NCBI GenBank assembly: GCA_913049845.1
Contig: CAJWZE010000002.1
Location: 30,896-94,895 of the forward strand
Length of the DNA: 64,000 bases
Reading direction: 5' to 3'
DNA from: an uncultured Cryomorphaceae bacterium
GTDB taxonomy: Bacteria; Bacteroidota; Bacteroidia; Flavobacteriales; Schleiferiaceae
The notes under the pieces are model-generated. The model saw only the letters and a program-made list of their open reading frames with translations. It was not told the origin of the DNA and ran no database searches. Positions 44,732 to 54,446 of this stretch are shown one piece after another (positions within the stretch are counted from its first letter, which is position 1; the number at the start of each line of letters is the position of its first letter). The translations under genes and the position numbers were made by a program.

Positions 44732-46173
44732 TAGAGTTCTTTTCTCATTCGGGCTACCGGAATATCGAGTTGCTCGCGGTATTTAGCGACAGTTCGACGT
44801 GCGATAGGGTAGCCTTTTTCCTTAAGAATGTTGGCGAGGGCTTCATCAGTTAATGGCTTTCGCTTATTCTCTTCAGTAACTACATCTTCAAGAATCTTCT
44901 TGATCTCTCGTGTGCTGACCTCTTCACCTTCCGCGTTGGTCATGGACTCTGAGAAGAAGCGCTTAATCAAGAAGGTGCCGTATGGCGTTTGAATGTATTT
45001 ATTAGACGCGACGCGACTTACAGTTGAGATGTCCATTTCAATTTTTTCTGCAATATCCTTTAGGATCATTGGCTTGAGTTTTCGTTCGTCGCCGGTTAAG
45101 AAGTATTCACGTTGGTATTCTAGGATAGCTTCCATCGTAAACATCAGGGTCTGCTGGCGCTGAACTATGGCCTCAATGAACCATTTGGCGCTATCTAGCT
45201 TTTGCTTCACAAAAAGCTGCGCTTCTTTCTCTGATTTATTTTTTTGTCCACTGGCCTTGTAATGCTCAAGCATTTCCCGGTATTTCGGACTAAGGCTCAG
45301 TTCTGGCGCATTCCTGCCGTTTAAGGTCAATTCCAATTTGTCGTCAACAATCTTCAGGTTGTAATCTGGAATTACATTTTCTGTTGGTCTGCTGAGGTTA
45401 GAAGAGCCCCCAGGTTTGGGATTCAATCGGCCAATTTCTTCAATGGCTTCCTTCAGCTCATCTTCCTGAACACCTAAGCGGTCCATCAATTTATTATAGT
45501 GGCGCTTTACGAAAATATCAAAGTAGTCCTCGAGAACACTCAAGGCGAGATTTACGCTTAGTGATGGAGTTTTACGTTCCAACTGAAGAACCAGACACTC
45601 CTGCAAATCGCGTCCTCCGACACCCGCAGGGTCTAAATCCTGAATCACCATGAGAAGTCTCTCAAGTTCCTTGTCATCGGTGAATACTCCTTGCGAGAAG
45701 GCGAGATCGTCAACTATATCTTCCATCGACCGACGCAGAATTCCGTCATCGTCAATTGTACCTACTAGGTAAATCGCTAGATCTAAATCTGCTTCGCTGA
45801 GGTTGAGCAGCCGCAATTGGCTGATAAGGCTTTCATGGAAACTTTCACTGACAACCACGGGTGCTTCGTACAATTCGTCGTCTACACTAAAGTTATTTGC
45901 TCTGGTGCGGTATTCCGGGATATCATCGTCGCGGAGATAGTCGTCCCAATTGATTTCTTCCATACTCTCGCGAACTTCGCGATCGTCGGCACTGTCGTTT
46001 TCAAAGTTGTCCTCTTGCTTTTCCCTACCTTCGTTTAGCGCTGGGTTTTCTTCCAGCTCTTCTTTGATGCGTGCCTCCAGACTTTGCGTCGGTAGCTGCA
46101 CCAACTTCATAAGCTGAATCTGTTGCGGACTCAGCTTTTGTTGAAGTTTTTGTGATAGGGTTTGCTTTAACAT
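44731..46173 (-). CDS. rpoN: RNA polymerase sigma-54 factor
   Basis: 480 residues. The Gln-rich activator-interacting N terminus (LSQKLQQKLSPQQIQLMKLVQLPT, given in part), a region of acidic spacer, the core-binding domain and the C-terminal RpoN box (ARRTVAKYREQLDIPVARMRKEL, in part) are all present. It directs polymerase to -24/-12 promoters and needs an AAA+ activator. It follows asnS by 21 bp, a pairing common in Bacteroidota. No RpoN activator gene lies in the window. Confidence 0.97.
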   Translation of the reverse strand: MLKQTLSQKLQQKLSPQQIQLMKLVQLPTQSLEARIKEELEENPALNEGREKQEDNFENDSADDREVRESMEEINWDDYLRDDDIPEYRTRANNFSVDDELYEAPVVVSESFHESLISQLRLLNLSEADLDLAIYLVGTIDDDGILRRSMEDIVDDLAFSQGVFTDDKELERLLMVIQDLDPAGVGGRDLQECLVLQLERKTPSLSVNLALSVLEDYFDIFVKRHYNKLMDRLGVQEDELKEAIEEIGRLNPKPGGSSNLSRPTENVIPDYNLKIVDDKLELTLNGRNAPELSLSPKYREMLEHYKASGQKNKSEKEAQLFVKQKLDSAKWFIEAIVQRQQTLMFTMEAILEYQREYFLTGDERKLKPMILKDIAEKIEMDISTVSRVASNKYIQTPYGTFLIKRFFSESMTNAEGEEVSTREIKKILEDVVTEENKRKPLTDEALANILKEKGYPIARRTVAKYREQLDIPVARMRKEL

Positions 46174-46194
46174 CGGTTAGGGGTATGAGGCAGT

Positions 46195-47598
46195 TTAAAA
46201 GTTCGCACTTTTTGGTGCTCGAGGGAACGGAATTACATCACGGATATTTCCCATGCCGGTTGCGAACAATACCAATCGCTCGAAGCCTAGTCCAAATCCA
46301 CTGTGTACGCATGTTCCAAACTTGCGTGTCTCGAGATACCACCAAAGCTCTTCCTCTGGTATACCTACATCGGTCACCTTTTGTTTGAGGACATCGTATC
46401 GCTCTTCACGTTGCGAACCGCCGACGATTTCACCTATGCCTGGGAATAAAATATCCATGGCACGAACGGTTTTCTCATCTTCGTTAAGACGCATGTAGAA
46501 GGCCTTTATATTGGCAGGGTAATCGAATAAAACCACCGGTGCTTTAAAGTGTTTTTCAACGAGGTAACGTTCATGCTCACTCTGAAGGTCAGCACCCCAT
46601 TCGTTAATGAGATATTTAAATTTTTTCTTCTTGTTTGGCTTACAGTTGCGCAAGATTTCAATCGCCTCATTGTAGCTTAAGCGGACGAAGTCGTTACTCA
46701 CTACAAACTCGAGCTTTTCGATAAGCCCTTGTTCTGAGCGCTCGTTCTGCGGCTTGGTCTTTTGCTCGTCCATAAAACGCTTGTCTAGGAATTCAAGGTC
46801 GGCACGGCAGTTATCTAAGACATATTTAATAGTGCGTTTCAAGAAGTCCTCTGCGAGGTCTATGTTCATTTCGAGATCATAGAAAGCCATCTCTGGCTCA
46901 ATCATCCAGAACTCTGCAAGGTGACGCGTTGTATTTGAATTTTCAGCACGGAACGTAGGGCCGAAGGTGTAGATTTTCCCCAAACCCATAGCACCAAGCT
47001 CGCCTTCGAGTTGGCCACTTACTGTAAGATGTGTTTCTTTTCCAAAGAAGTCTTTACTGCTTTCTTGATCGGTGCCATGAGGTAGTGTCGTAACTCGGAA
47101 CATTTCACCAGCACCTTCAGCGTCAGATCCAGTAATAATTGGGCTATGCCAGTTGAAGAACCCTTCTTTATTGAAGTAGTCGTGTATTGCAAAAGACAGG
47201 GCGTGACGAATGCGGAACACCGCGCCAAAGGTCTTTGAGCGAGGACGCAGGTGCGCAATCTCACGCAAGAATTCTAGGCTGTGTTTTTTTGGCTGAAGTG
47301 GGTATTCCTCAACAGGCGCATCACCCAAAATATCAAAAGATTGCACGATGATTTCAACGCTCTGTCCTTTTCCTTGACTCTCTGTAAGCACACCAGTAAC
47401 TGCCACACAGGCACCAGTGGTGATGCGCTTGAGCTCGTTTTCGTCTTCGTTCTCGAAGTCTACGACACATTGCAGATTGGCCAAACAAGACCCGTCATTG
47501 ATGGCAATGAATTTATTGCTTCTAAAGCTACGTATCCATCCTTTAACTGTAATGATACTGCCTAAAGTTGGCTCTTGTAAGATTTTCGAAATGCTCAT
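46195..47598 (-). CDS. asnS: Asparaginyl-tRNA synthetase
   Basis: 467 residues. The N-terminal OB fold ([25 protein letters not shown], in part) is followed by the class II catalytic core with motif 2 ([24 protein letters not shown], in part) and motif 3 ([28 protein letters not shown], in part). The [10 protein letters not shown] sequence marks AsnRS rather than AspRS. A near -7 box (CATATTTG) lies on the minus strand about 20 bp upstream. Confidence 0.96.
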   Translation of the reverse strand: MSISKILQEPTLGSIITVKGWIRSFRSNKFIAINDGSCLANLQCVVDFENEDENELKRITTGACVAVTGVLTESQGKGQSVEIIVQSFDILGDAPVEEYPLQPKKHSLEFLREIAHLRPRSKTFGAVFRIRHALSFAIHDYFNKEGFFNWHSPIITGSDAEGAGEMFRVTTLPHGTDQESSKDFFGKETHLTVSGQLEGELGAMGLGKIYTFGPTFRAENSNTTRHLAEFWMIEPEMAFYDLEMNIDLAEDFLKRTIKYVLDNCRADLEFLDKRFMDEQKTKPQNERSEQGLIEKLEFVVSNDFVRLSYNEAIEILRNCKPNKKKKFKYLINEWGADLQSEHERYLVEKHFKAPVVLFDYPANIKAFYMRLNEDEKTVRAMDILFPGIGEIVGGSQREERYDVLKQKVTDVGIPEEELWWYLETRKFGTCVHSGFGLGFERLVLFATGMGNIRDVIPFPRAPKSANF

Positions 47599-47716
47599 TT
47601 CTCGTATTGTTTGCTACAAATATGCACTAAGTAGCCCATTTAAAATACGATTTTTCTGTAAAAATCAACTCGATCTTAACATAATGGCATAAAAATTGTT
47701 ATGAGATGGAAACTCA

Positions 47717-47744
47717 GGAAACGATTTATGTATATTTCGTTTCC
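47717..47744. promoter_or_regulatory. Palindromic operator upstream of the TetR-family gene
   Basis: GGAAACGA at 47717-47724 and its exact reverse complement TCGTTTCC at 47737-47744 flank a 12-bp centre that continues the symmetry as TAT-gt-ATA (11 of 14 half-site positions match). A further GGAAAC lies at 47708-47713. A -7-like TATATTTC at 47731-47738 overlaps the right half. It lies 41 bp before the tetR ATG, where an autoregulated repressor is expected to bind. Confidence 0.75.
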
Positions 47745-47785
47745 AATATAAAGTAAAACGGCCTTCGTATCTACCCTAACGACCA

Positions 47786-48403
47786 ATGACTATTACTCCA
47801 GACGCTGTAAAAATTTTTGCTACTGGATTTGAGCTTTTCAAAAAGTTCGGAGTCAAAGCAGTTACTATGGAACAAATTTCCAGTACCTGTGGGATTTCGA
47901 AAAAGACGCTCTACAAATTCGTTTCAAATAAACCTGATTTTCTTTTTCAATCGTTCAGCTTTTTTGCCCAAAGTATGGAAGGCGTTTTATACAATGTTCT
48001 CAAGAAAAACGGAGGCAATGCTATTGACGATTTATTTGCCATTGAACGTTTTGCGGAACAGCATATGCGCGGTGATGAGGATCGATTGATTGGACAATTG
48101 GAGCAATACTATCCTGAATTGGCCCCGAGATTAAAAAAAATGCGTGAGGAGCTAGTAGTCAAGATTACACAAGACAACTTGAGAAAAGGGATGAAAGAAG
48201 GGTTGTATCGTGAAGATATTGCCGTAGAGCATATCACCATTCTATATTACGGACATATTTTAGCGGCACACGAAAACAACCTTGCTGAGCGTCCAGCGGA
48301 CCTCGATGAATTGCGTCAAACAAGCCTGAGGTACCACATCAGGGGGATAGCTTCAGACAAAGGAATTCAATATTTAAATCAACTAATAAACAACGAAGAA
48401 TGA
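47786..48403 (+). CDS. TetR family transcriptional repressor of the efflux operon
   Basis: 205 residues. The N-terminal helix-turn-helix is clear (AVTMEQISSTCGISKKTLYKFVSNK, about residues 25-50, given in part); the rest is a ligand-binding helical domain. It is the first gene of an operon with tolC-, hlyD- and acrB-like genes and overlaps tolC by 4 bp. A long palindrome lies upstream. It presumably represses its own operon until an inducer binds. Confidence 0.93.
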   Translation: MTITPDAVKIFATGFELFKKFGVKAVTMEQISSTCGISKKTLYKFVSNKPDFLFQSFSFFAQSMEGVLYNVLKKNGGNAIDDLFAIERFAEQHMRGDEDRLIGQLEQYYPELAPRLKKMREELVVKITQDNLRKGMKEGLYREDIAVEHITILYYGHILAAHENNLAERPADLDELRQTSLRYHIRGIASDKGIQYLNQLINNEE

Positions 48404-49728
48404 GAAAACTAGGATTGCTCTTACTGCCTTTGTGCTTGTCTAGTACTGTTGGTGCTCAAGAGAAATTCAGCTTGGCTTTGGCCCAGGAGTATGCGCTTGA
48501 CCATGCCTACGGGGTACAGATTGCCAAGCTGGAGATAGAGCGTGCCAAACAAATTTACCGTCAGAATCTCGCTTATGGTTTGCCCCAGGCGTCAGCTAGT
48601 GGACAATACATCTACAATATCGATCTGGGTGCTTTGGTGACAGATTTTAACGGCGATGGTGTTTTAGATGAGTTAGTATTCGGTACGGACTATCAAGCAC
48701 AGGGCGGGTTAACGGTGAATCAGCTGATCTTTGACGGCTCTTATATAGTTGGGCTTATGGCCGCAAAAGTTCTCAAGGATGGTGCTTCTATAGGAATGGA
48801 GCAAAGCAAAGCCGAACTGAAAAGAGAGGTGGCTAAGGCCTATCATTTGGCGTTGTTGAGTGAGGAGAGTGTCAGAGTATTAAAGGCGAACGAAGGCTAC
48901 TTGCAAGATCTGGCCTTTGAAATGCAGAAGATGAACGAGGCGGGTATGGTCTCCAAAGCGGATGCCGATCAAGTGATGCTGAACTACAATAACATTAAAA
49001 ATGCCGTTCTGTATGCTGAGGGTCAAGCGAGGGTTGCGAAGATGCTTCTCAAGCTACAAATGGGGTTCCCTATTCAGCAAGATATTTTAATGGCAGACCA
49101 AATGGATGCATTGGTAGTAGATGCCGCGGCAGCTTCAGCTATGGTAAACTTTTCCTTTGATCCAACGAAGACCGTGGACTATCTCGGTATGGAAAATCAA
49201 GTGGATGGTTCAGAGCTTCAATTGCTAAATCGGAAATTGGGGTATTTGCCTTCCATTGGTATTACCTATCAGAACAATTTCCAGTATATGAGTGGTGAGT
49301 CCAATATTTTCGGAGATGACGCAGTGGAAATTCCAAGTTCATTGGTGGCAGGCAACATTAGCATTCCACTGTTCACTTCAGGAAACGGCCGAGCTAAGGT
49401 GCAAGAAGCAAAAATTCAGCGCGATCAAGCAAAAATTGGGTTGAAGCAAATGGAGGACGGTTTGATAATGCAGCACGCTGCTTTGGTTAATGACTTCCAC
49501 CAAGGAATTGCAGATTACCTTGCACAGAAAGAAAGCGCGGCTCTCGCTAAGCGCATTCGTGATCAGCGAAGGTTGGAATATAAGGAGGGGATGACCTCTT
49601 CGATGGAATTGACCCAGAGTGAAGCACAATATCAAGAGGCTTTGCAGGCCAAATTCATTGCTGCTCAGAACGCCTTAGATAAGAAGTCTGAATTGGAATA
49701 TTTAATGACTAAACAAACACAGAAATAA
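48400..49728 (+). CDS. TolC-family outer-membrane efflux protein
   Basis: 442 residues with a signal peptide (RKLGLLLLPLCLSSTVGAQ) and two long helical repeats of the outer-membrane efflux family (each around 200 residues; LALAQEYALDHAYGVQIAKLEIERAK, in part). It forms the outer-membrane channel of the tripartite pump. It is translationally coupled to the tetR gene. Confidence 0.93.
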   Translation: MRKLGLLLLPLCLSSTVGAQEKFSLALAQEYALDHAYGVQIAKLEIERAKQIYRQNLAYGLPQASASGQYIYNIDLGALVTDFNGDGVLDELVFGTDYQAQGGLTVNQLIFDGSYIVGLMAAKVLKDGASIGMEQSKAELKREVAKAYHLALLSEESVRVLKANEGYLQDLAFEMQKMNEAGMVSKADADQVMLNYNNIKNAVLYAEGQARVAKMLLKLQMGFPIQQDILMADQMDALVVDAAAASAMVNFSFDPTKTVDYLGMENQVDGSELQLLNRKLGYLPSIGITYQNNFQYMSGESNIFGDDAVEIPSSLVAGNISIPLFTSGNGRAKVQEAKIQRDQAKIGLKQMEDGLIMQHAALVNDFHQGIADYLAQKESAALAKRIRDQRRLEYKEGMTSSMELTQSEAQYQEALQAKFIAAQNALDKKSELEYLMTKQTQK

Positions 49729-49737
49729 GAAAAAGAC

Positions 49738-50871
49738 ATGAAAAAAGTAGTATTCATTATAAGCAGTATTGCACTTGTAGCATGTGGGACGCCAGAAGAG
49801 ATGGGTACCACCGACGAGCTGAAAGCGAAGAAAGAGGCGTTGGTTTCTTCACGCGACAGTATCAGTGCTCTTATTTCTGAAGTTGAGCTCCATTTAGCGG
49901 CACTTGATACCAACAAGGTATACGATGTAGTGACTTCGAAGGAGGTGGAGCCAAGTTTGTTCTTGCACTATTTCGACGTCTTTGGTATGGTTGAGGCAGA
50001 TAAGAGCATCAATTTATACACGACGGCCAGCGGCAGTGTAAAGAAGATTTATGTGAAAAACGGACAGTCTGTCGAGAAGAACCAATTGTTGTTGTCGCTT
50101 GATACAGATATTATGATGTCTTCCCTTGCTGAGTTGCAGACAGGATTGGAATTGGCCAAGACTGTTTTTGAAAAACAACAACGTCTTTGGATGGACCAGC
50201 AGATTGGTTCAGAAATCCAATACTTGCAAGCCAAGAACAACTATGAAGGTTTGGTACAAAAGGTGAAAACCTTGAAGGAACAGATTGAGTTGAGCGAAAT
50301 TCGCGCACCGTTTTCTGGGTCTATTGACAACATCTTCGCAAAGGAAGGTCAGTTGTCAGGTCCGCAGATGCCGGCTATTCGTTTGGTGAATACTTCAGGT
50401 GTGTATGTAAAAGCAGATGTTCCTGAGAGCTATGCCAATCGTGTGTTCGTTGGAACTCCTGCAAGTATAGCCTTTACTTCTATGGACTACGAAGTGACTG
50501 CTGAGGTTCTACAGGTGGGCCAATTCATTCAAGAAGGCAACCGTACGTTCTCAATCAATGTGAGCTTGCCTGAGGCGAACGGTGTGAAGCCAAATCAAAT
50601 GGTGCATATTGCACTTCAGGATTACAGAAACGATGAAGCCTTGACAGTTTCAGCAAGTTTAGTGCAGCAAGATGTGGAAGGCAATGACTTCATTTACACC
50701 TTGAGAAATTTTGAAGGAACGGACCGTTACCAGGTCGTAAAAACATGGGTAACCACGGGTCTAACATTTGATAATCAAACAGAGATTGTTTTGGGCCTAG
50801 AGGCGGGAATGCTCGTCGTAGAAAAAGGATCGCGCAGCGTTCGTGCAGGTCAAGAAGTAGTATTGGGTTAA
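49738..50871 (+). CDS. RND efflux periplasmic adaptor (HlyD/AcrA family) lipoprotein
   Basis: 377 residues with a lipobox (SIALVACG, lipid cysteine C16), an alpha-helical hairpin, and the lipoyl/beta-barrel segments (GSVKKIYVKNGQSVEKNQLLLSLD; IRAPFSGSIDNIFAKEGQL; ITV-type GLEAGMLVVEKG end, in part). It bridges the inner-membrane pump and the outer-membrane channel. 9 bp after tolC, 21 bp before the permease gene. Confidence 0.94.
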   Translation: MKKVVFIISSIALVACGTPEEMGTTDELKAKKEALVSSRDSISALISEVELHLAALDTNKVYDVVTSKEVEPSLFLHYFDVFGMVEADKSINLYTTASGSVKKIYVKNGQSVEKNQLLLSLDTDIMMSSLAELQTGLELAKTVFEKQQRLWMDQQIGSEIQYLQAKNNYEGLVQKVKTLKEQIELSEIRAPFSGSIDNIFAKEGQLSGPQMPAIRLVNTSGVYVKADVPESYANRVFVGTPASIAFTSMDYEVTAEVLQVGQFIQEGNRTFSINVSLPEANGVKPNQMVHIALQDYRNDEALTVSASLVQQDVEGNDFIYTLRNFEGTDRYQVVKTWVTTGLTFDNQTEIVLGLEAGMLVVEKGSRSVRAGQEVVLG

Positions 50872-50892
50872 TCCCGAAATCCACTTAATAAC

Positions 50893-53800
50893 ATGGAAGA
50901 GAAAAAAAGTTTAATTAAACAGTTCGGACCCTCCAACTTCTCAGTGAAGAACCGAATGACCGTGTACGTACTAACCGTAATCGTCTTCGCGGCAGGTATT
51001 TTTAGCTACACGTCGATGCCTTCTGAGGCATTCCCTGAAATTGTCACGCCAGAAATCTATGTAGGTACACCCTATCCTGGGAACTCCCCGGTGGATATTG
51101 AGAAGTTGATATCCCGTCCTTTGGAAAAGGAAATCAACGGTATCTCGGGCGTAGATGAGATCAATTCTACCTCGGTAGAGGGCTATTCGACTATCCAAGT
51201 AAAATTCAACTTTGACGTCACTCCTGAGGATGCCCTGAGAAAGGTGAAGGACAAGGTGGATGCAGCTATGGGTCAGCCCGACTTTCCTACAGATTTACCA
51301 GCGGACCCTAACATATTCGAGCTGAACTTCTCAGAATTGATGCCGATTATGAACATCAATATGTCTGGAGAATTTTCCCTAGACCAACTCAAGGACTATG
51401 GCGAATACCTCGAGGAGCGCATTGAGGATTTGACAGAGATTTCCAAAGTAGATATCCGAGGTATCGATGACAAGGAGGTACGCGTATTAGTAGATACGAA
51501 AAAGTTGGAGACCCTTGAGTTGAGCTTCCGCGACATCGCCGGAGCTATCCAAAACGAAAACATGACTATTTCAGGGGGTAACCTTTTGGTAGACGGCTAC
51601 CGTCGCAATGTTCGCGTAGTTGGTGAGATTCGCGAGCTGGATGAGTTGCGCAACGTGGTCATTAAGAGTGAGAAGATGCAGCTTGTACGCCTCGTAGATG
51701 TTGCTGAAATAGAATTTGATGAGGTAGAGCGCCAGTCCTACGCGCGACAATACGGCTCTTCAGTTGTGATGCTTGATGTATTCAAGCGCTCAGGTGAAAA
51801 TCAGATCATCGTAAGTGAAAAAATTGCAAGCCTACTCCAGGACTCTAAAGACGATTACTTCCCGGACAACTTGAGTATTTCGGTGACTAATGACACCTCT
51901 GAGCAAACCAAAACTCAGGTGGCAGATCTTGAAAACTCCATCATCTTTGGGATGTTCTTAGTAGTATTGGTATTGATGTTCTTCCTCGGACTGCGTAATG
52001 CACTCTTTGTGGGGATTGCTATTCCAATGTCTATGCTCATAAGTTTCGTGATACTTAATGGTATGGGCATTACATTGAATACTATTGTGCTCTTTGCTCT
52101 TGTATTGGCGCTGGGTATGTTGGTAGATAACGGAATTGTAGTAGTCGAGAACATCTACCGATTTATGGACGAAGGTTATTCGCGCATTGAAGCAGCTAAG
52201 CTGGGTGCCGGAGAAGTCGCCTTGCCTATTATTGCTTCTACCGCAACTACTTTGGCAGCCTTTCTACCGCTGGCATTCTGGCCGGGTCTCTTCGGTGAAT
52301 TTATGAAGTATTTGCCGTTGACGCTGATTACAGTACTTTCTTCTTCGCTTTTCGTTGCCTTAGTAATCAATCCTGGACTTACGTCAGCGCTGATGAAAGT
52401 TGAGGAGGCGCCTTTGAATAAAAAAAGATTGAATATGATTTCTATTGTTGCGATCATATTAGGAGCAATAATTGCCTACGGCGCAGGTGCAATGGCCTTC
52501 GGAAACTTGTTTATCTACGGTGGTGTATTTGCCCTCATCTATGCCTATCTCGTGGTTCCTGCTACGGCATGGTTCCAAGGCAAAGCGCTTCCAGCTTTAG
52601 AAAGTGGTTACAAGGAAATACTGAATTATGCTTTGAACGGAAGAAAGCCCTTTGTGTTCTTCATCGGAACCTTCGTACTTCTGGTATTCTCCGGAATGCT
52701 CTTGGGTGCGTTCCCGCCAAAGACATTGTTCTTCCCGGAAAATATGCCTAACCAAGCCATGGTTTACATCCAGATGCCTATTGGAACAGACATTGAGGAA
52801 ACTAATGCAGTGACTTTGGAGCTCGAGAAAGAAGTAATGGCCATCGTTAACGAGTTCAACTTTATCGACGAAAATGGTGTTGAGCAGAACTACATGGTAG
52901 AATCCGTCATTGCCCAAGTGGGTGAAGGAACCTCAGACCCTAACGCCGGACCTTCTATGGCACAGACACCAAACAAAGCGAAGATCACGGTGCAGTTCCA
53001 CCCTTTCGCCGAGCGTTTAGATACAGAGGGTAATCGCGTTAGCAGTGCTGGTGTTCTTAATAAGCTTCGTGCTACTTTGAGCAACTACCCTGGCGTGGTC
53101 GTTAGTGTGGCAAAAGACAGCAACGGGCCACCAACTGGTCCTCCAATAAATATAGAAATTGCAGGAGACAACTACTTTGAATTGGTTCAAACGGCTGACG
53201 AGATTCGTACGTTCATTAACTCCAAGGGTATTGCCGGTATCGAAGAGTTGAAACTAGATGTCGAAACGGGTAAGCCTGAAATGCCGATCGAAGTAGACCG
53301 TATTAAGTCACGTGCACTGGGCTTGAGCTCTGCACAGATAGGCGACGCAATGCGCACGGCACTTTTCGGTAAAGAAGTAAGCCGATTTAAAGACGGCGAG
53401 GAGGATTATCCTATCAACCTTCGAATGACGGACGAGTACCGCTACAATGTGGAAGATTTGATGAATCAAAAAATCACCTTCCGCGACCAAGCGACGGGCC
53501 GGATAAAACAAGTTCCTATCTCTGCAGTAGCCAAGGCGAAGAAGACTTCGACCTTCTCTTCAGTGAAGCGTATTGATCTCAAGCGCGTCATCTCGGTTCA
53601 GTCAAATGTGCTTGAGGGTACGAACCCAACCGAGGTGGTAAACATAATTAAAGAGGTGATGAACGATTACGAATTACCACGTGGCATCAAGGTAGACTTT
53701 ACAGGTGAGCAAGAGGAGCAAGCGAAGGAATTGAGCTTCCTGTCTGGTGCTCTGATGATCGCAGTATTTTTGATTTTCCTCATCCTTGTGAGCCAATTCA

Positions 53801-54345
53801 ATTCTACATCAACACCATTCATCATTATCGTAACCGTCGCATTCTCCCTCATCGGCGTATTCCTAGGTCTTGTCATCTTCCGTATGGAATTTGTCATCAT
53901 GATGACGATGATTGGTATCATTTCTCTTGCAGGTATTGTGGTTAATAATGCCATTGTATTGATTGATTTTATTAAGCAGTTGACCGCACGTAAGAAAGAA
54001 GAGTTGGGCATAGAAGAGAACGAAAAGCTTACCAACCCTGAGCTTATCAAGGTCATCGTTGAAGCAGGCCGTACGCGTTTGCGTCCAGTATTGCTCACGG
54101 CGATCACGACCATTCTTGGTTTGATCCCGTTGGCTACTGGTATGAACATCAACTTCTACACGCTCTTTAGTGAGAACGACCCAAATATTTTCTTTGGAGG
54201 TGATAATGTGGTATTCTGGGGGCCAATGTCTTGGACAGTGATCTTTGGCTTGACTTTTGCCACCTTTTTAACACTAGTGATTGTACCAGTTATGTACTTC
54301 TTATTCGAGAGAATGCAGCGCTTCTTCGTGAGATTAATAGCTTGA
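50893..54345 (+). CDS. RND family efflux permease
   Basis: 1150 residues, with two repeats of six core membrane helices and large periplasmic loops. TM4 reads GMLVDNGIVVVEN; AcrB has two acidic residues here (DD) but this has DN. TM10 reads GIVVNNAIVLIDFIKQL and lacks the AcrB lysine position. Between TM6 and TM7 (about residues 515-565) two extra hydrophobic segments are present. It is a proton-driven exporter with the adaptor and TolC encoded upstream; the substrate is unknown. It is the last gene of the operon and is followed by a strong terminator. Confidence 0.95.
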   Translation: MEEKKSLIKQFGPSNFSVKNRMTVYVLTVIVFAAGIFSYTSMPSEAFPEIVTPEIYVGTPYPGNSPVDIEKLISRPLEKEINGISGVDEINSTSVEGYSTIQVKFNFDVTPEDALRKVKDKVDAAMGQPDFPTDLPADPNIFELNFSELMPIMNINMSGEFSLDQLKDYGEYLEERIEDLTEISKVDIRGIDDKEVRVLVDTKKLETLELSFRDIAGAIQNENMTISGGNLLVDGYRRNVRVVGEIRELDELRNVVIKSEKMQLVRLVDVAEIEFDEVERQSYARQYGSSVVMLDVFKRSGENQIIVSEKIASLLQDSKDDYFPDNLSISVTNDTSEQTKTQVADLENSIIFGMFLVVLVLMFFLGLRNALFVGIAIPMSMLISFVILNGMGITLNTIVLFALVLALGMLVDNGIVVVENIYRFMDEGYSRIEAAKLGAGEVALPIIASTATTLAAFLPLAFWPGLFGEFMKYLPLTLITVLSSSLFVALVINPGLTSALMKVEEAPLNKKRLNMISIVAIILGAIIAYGAGAMAFGNLFIYGGVFALIYAYLVVPATAWFQGKALPALESGYKEILNYALNGRKPFVFFIGTFVLLVFSGMLLGAFPPKTLFFPENMPNQAMVYIQMPIGTDIEETNAVTLELEKEVMAIVNEFNFIDENGVEQNYMVESVIAQVGEGTSDPNAGPSMAQTPNKAKITVQFHPFAERLDTEGNRVSSAGVLNKLRATLSNYPGVVVSVAKDSNGPPTGPPINIEIAGDNYFELVQTADEIRTFINSKGIAGIEELKLDVETGKPEMPIEVDRIKSRALGLSSAQIGDAMRTALFGKEVSRFKDGEEDYPINLRMTDEYRYNVEDLMNQKITFRDQATGRIKQVPISAVAKAKKTSTFSSVKRIDLKRVISVQSNVLEGTNPTEVVNIIKEVMNDYELPRGIKVDFTGEQEEQAKELSFLSGALMIAVFLIFLILVSQFNSTSTPFIIIVTVAFSLIGVFLGLVIFRMEFVIMMTMIGIISLAGIVVNNAIVLIDFIKQLTARKKEELGIEENEKLTNPELIKVIVEAGRTRLRPVLLTAITTILGLIPLATGMNINFYTLFSENDPNIFFGGDNVVFWGPMSWTVIFGLTFATFLTLVIVPVMYFLFERMQRFFVRLIA

Positions 54346-54378
54346 TAATATCTAACCATAGCTTAAGATTAAGCTACG

Positions 54379-54417
54379 ATTCCAGCGGCGCGATGCGGCG
54401 CTGGAATTTTTATTTTT
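54379..54417 (+). terminator. Intrinsic terminator after the RND permease gene
   Basis: ATTCCAGCG at 54379-54387 pairs exactly with CGCTGGAAT at 54399-54407, an 11-nt GC-rich loop lies between, and a T-rich tail (TTTTATTTTT) follows. It lies 34 bp after the permease stop and ends the efflux operon. Confidence 0.85.
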
Positions 54418-54446
54418 CACCCGATTTTTTGCCCTAATTTTACCCA

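Noticed and set aside
53667..54152. 161-residue minus-strand frame inside the RND permease gene
   Set aside because: Its sequence is the reverse complement of transmembrane helix codons; no evidence of independent coding.
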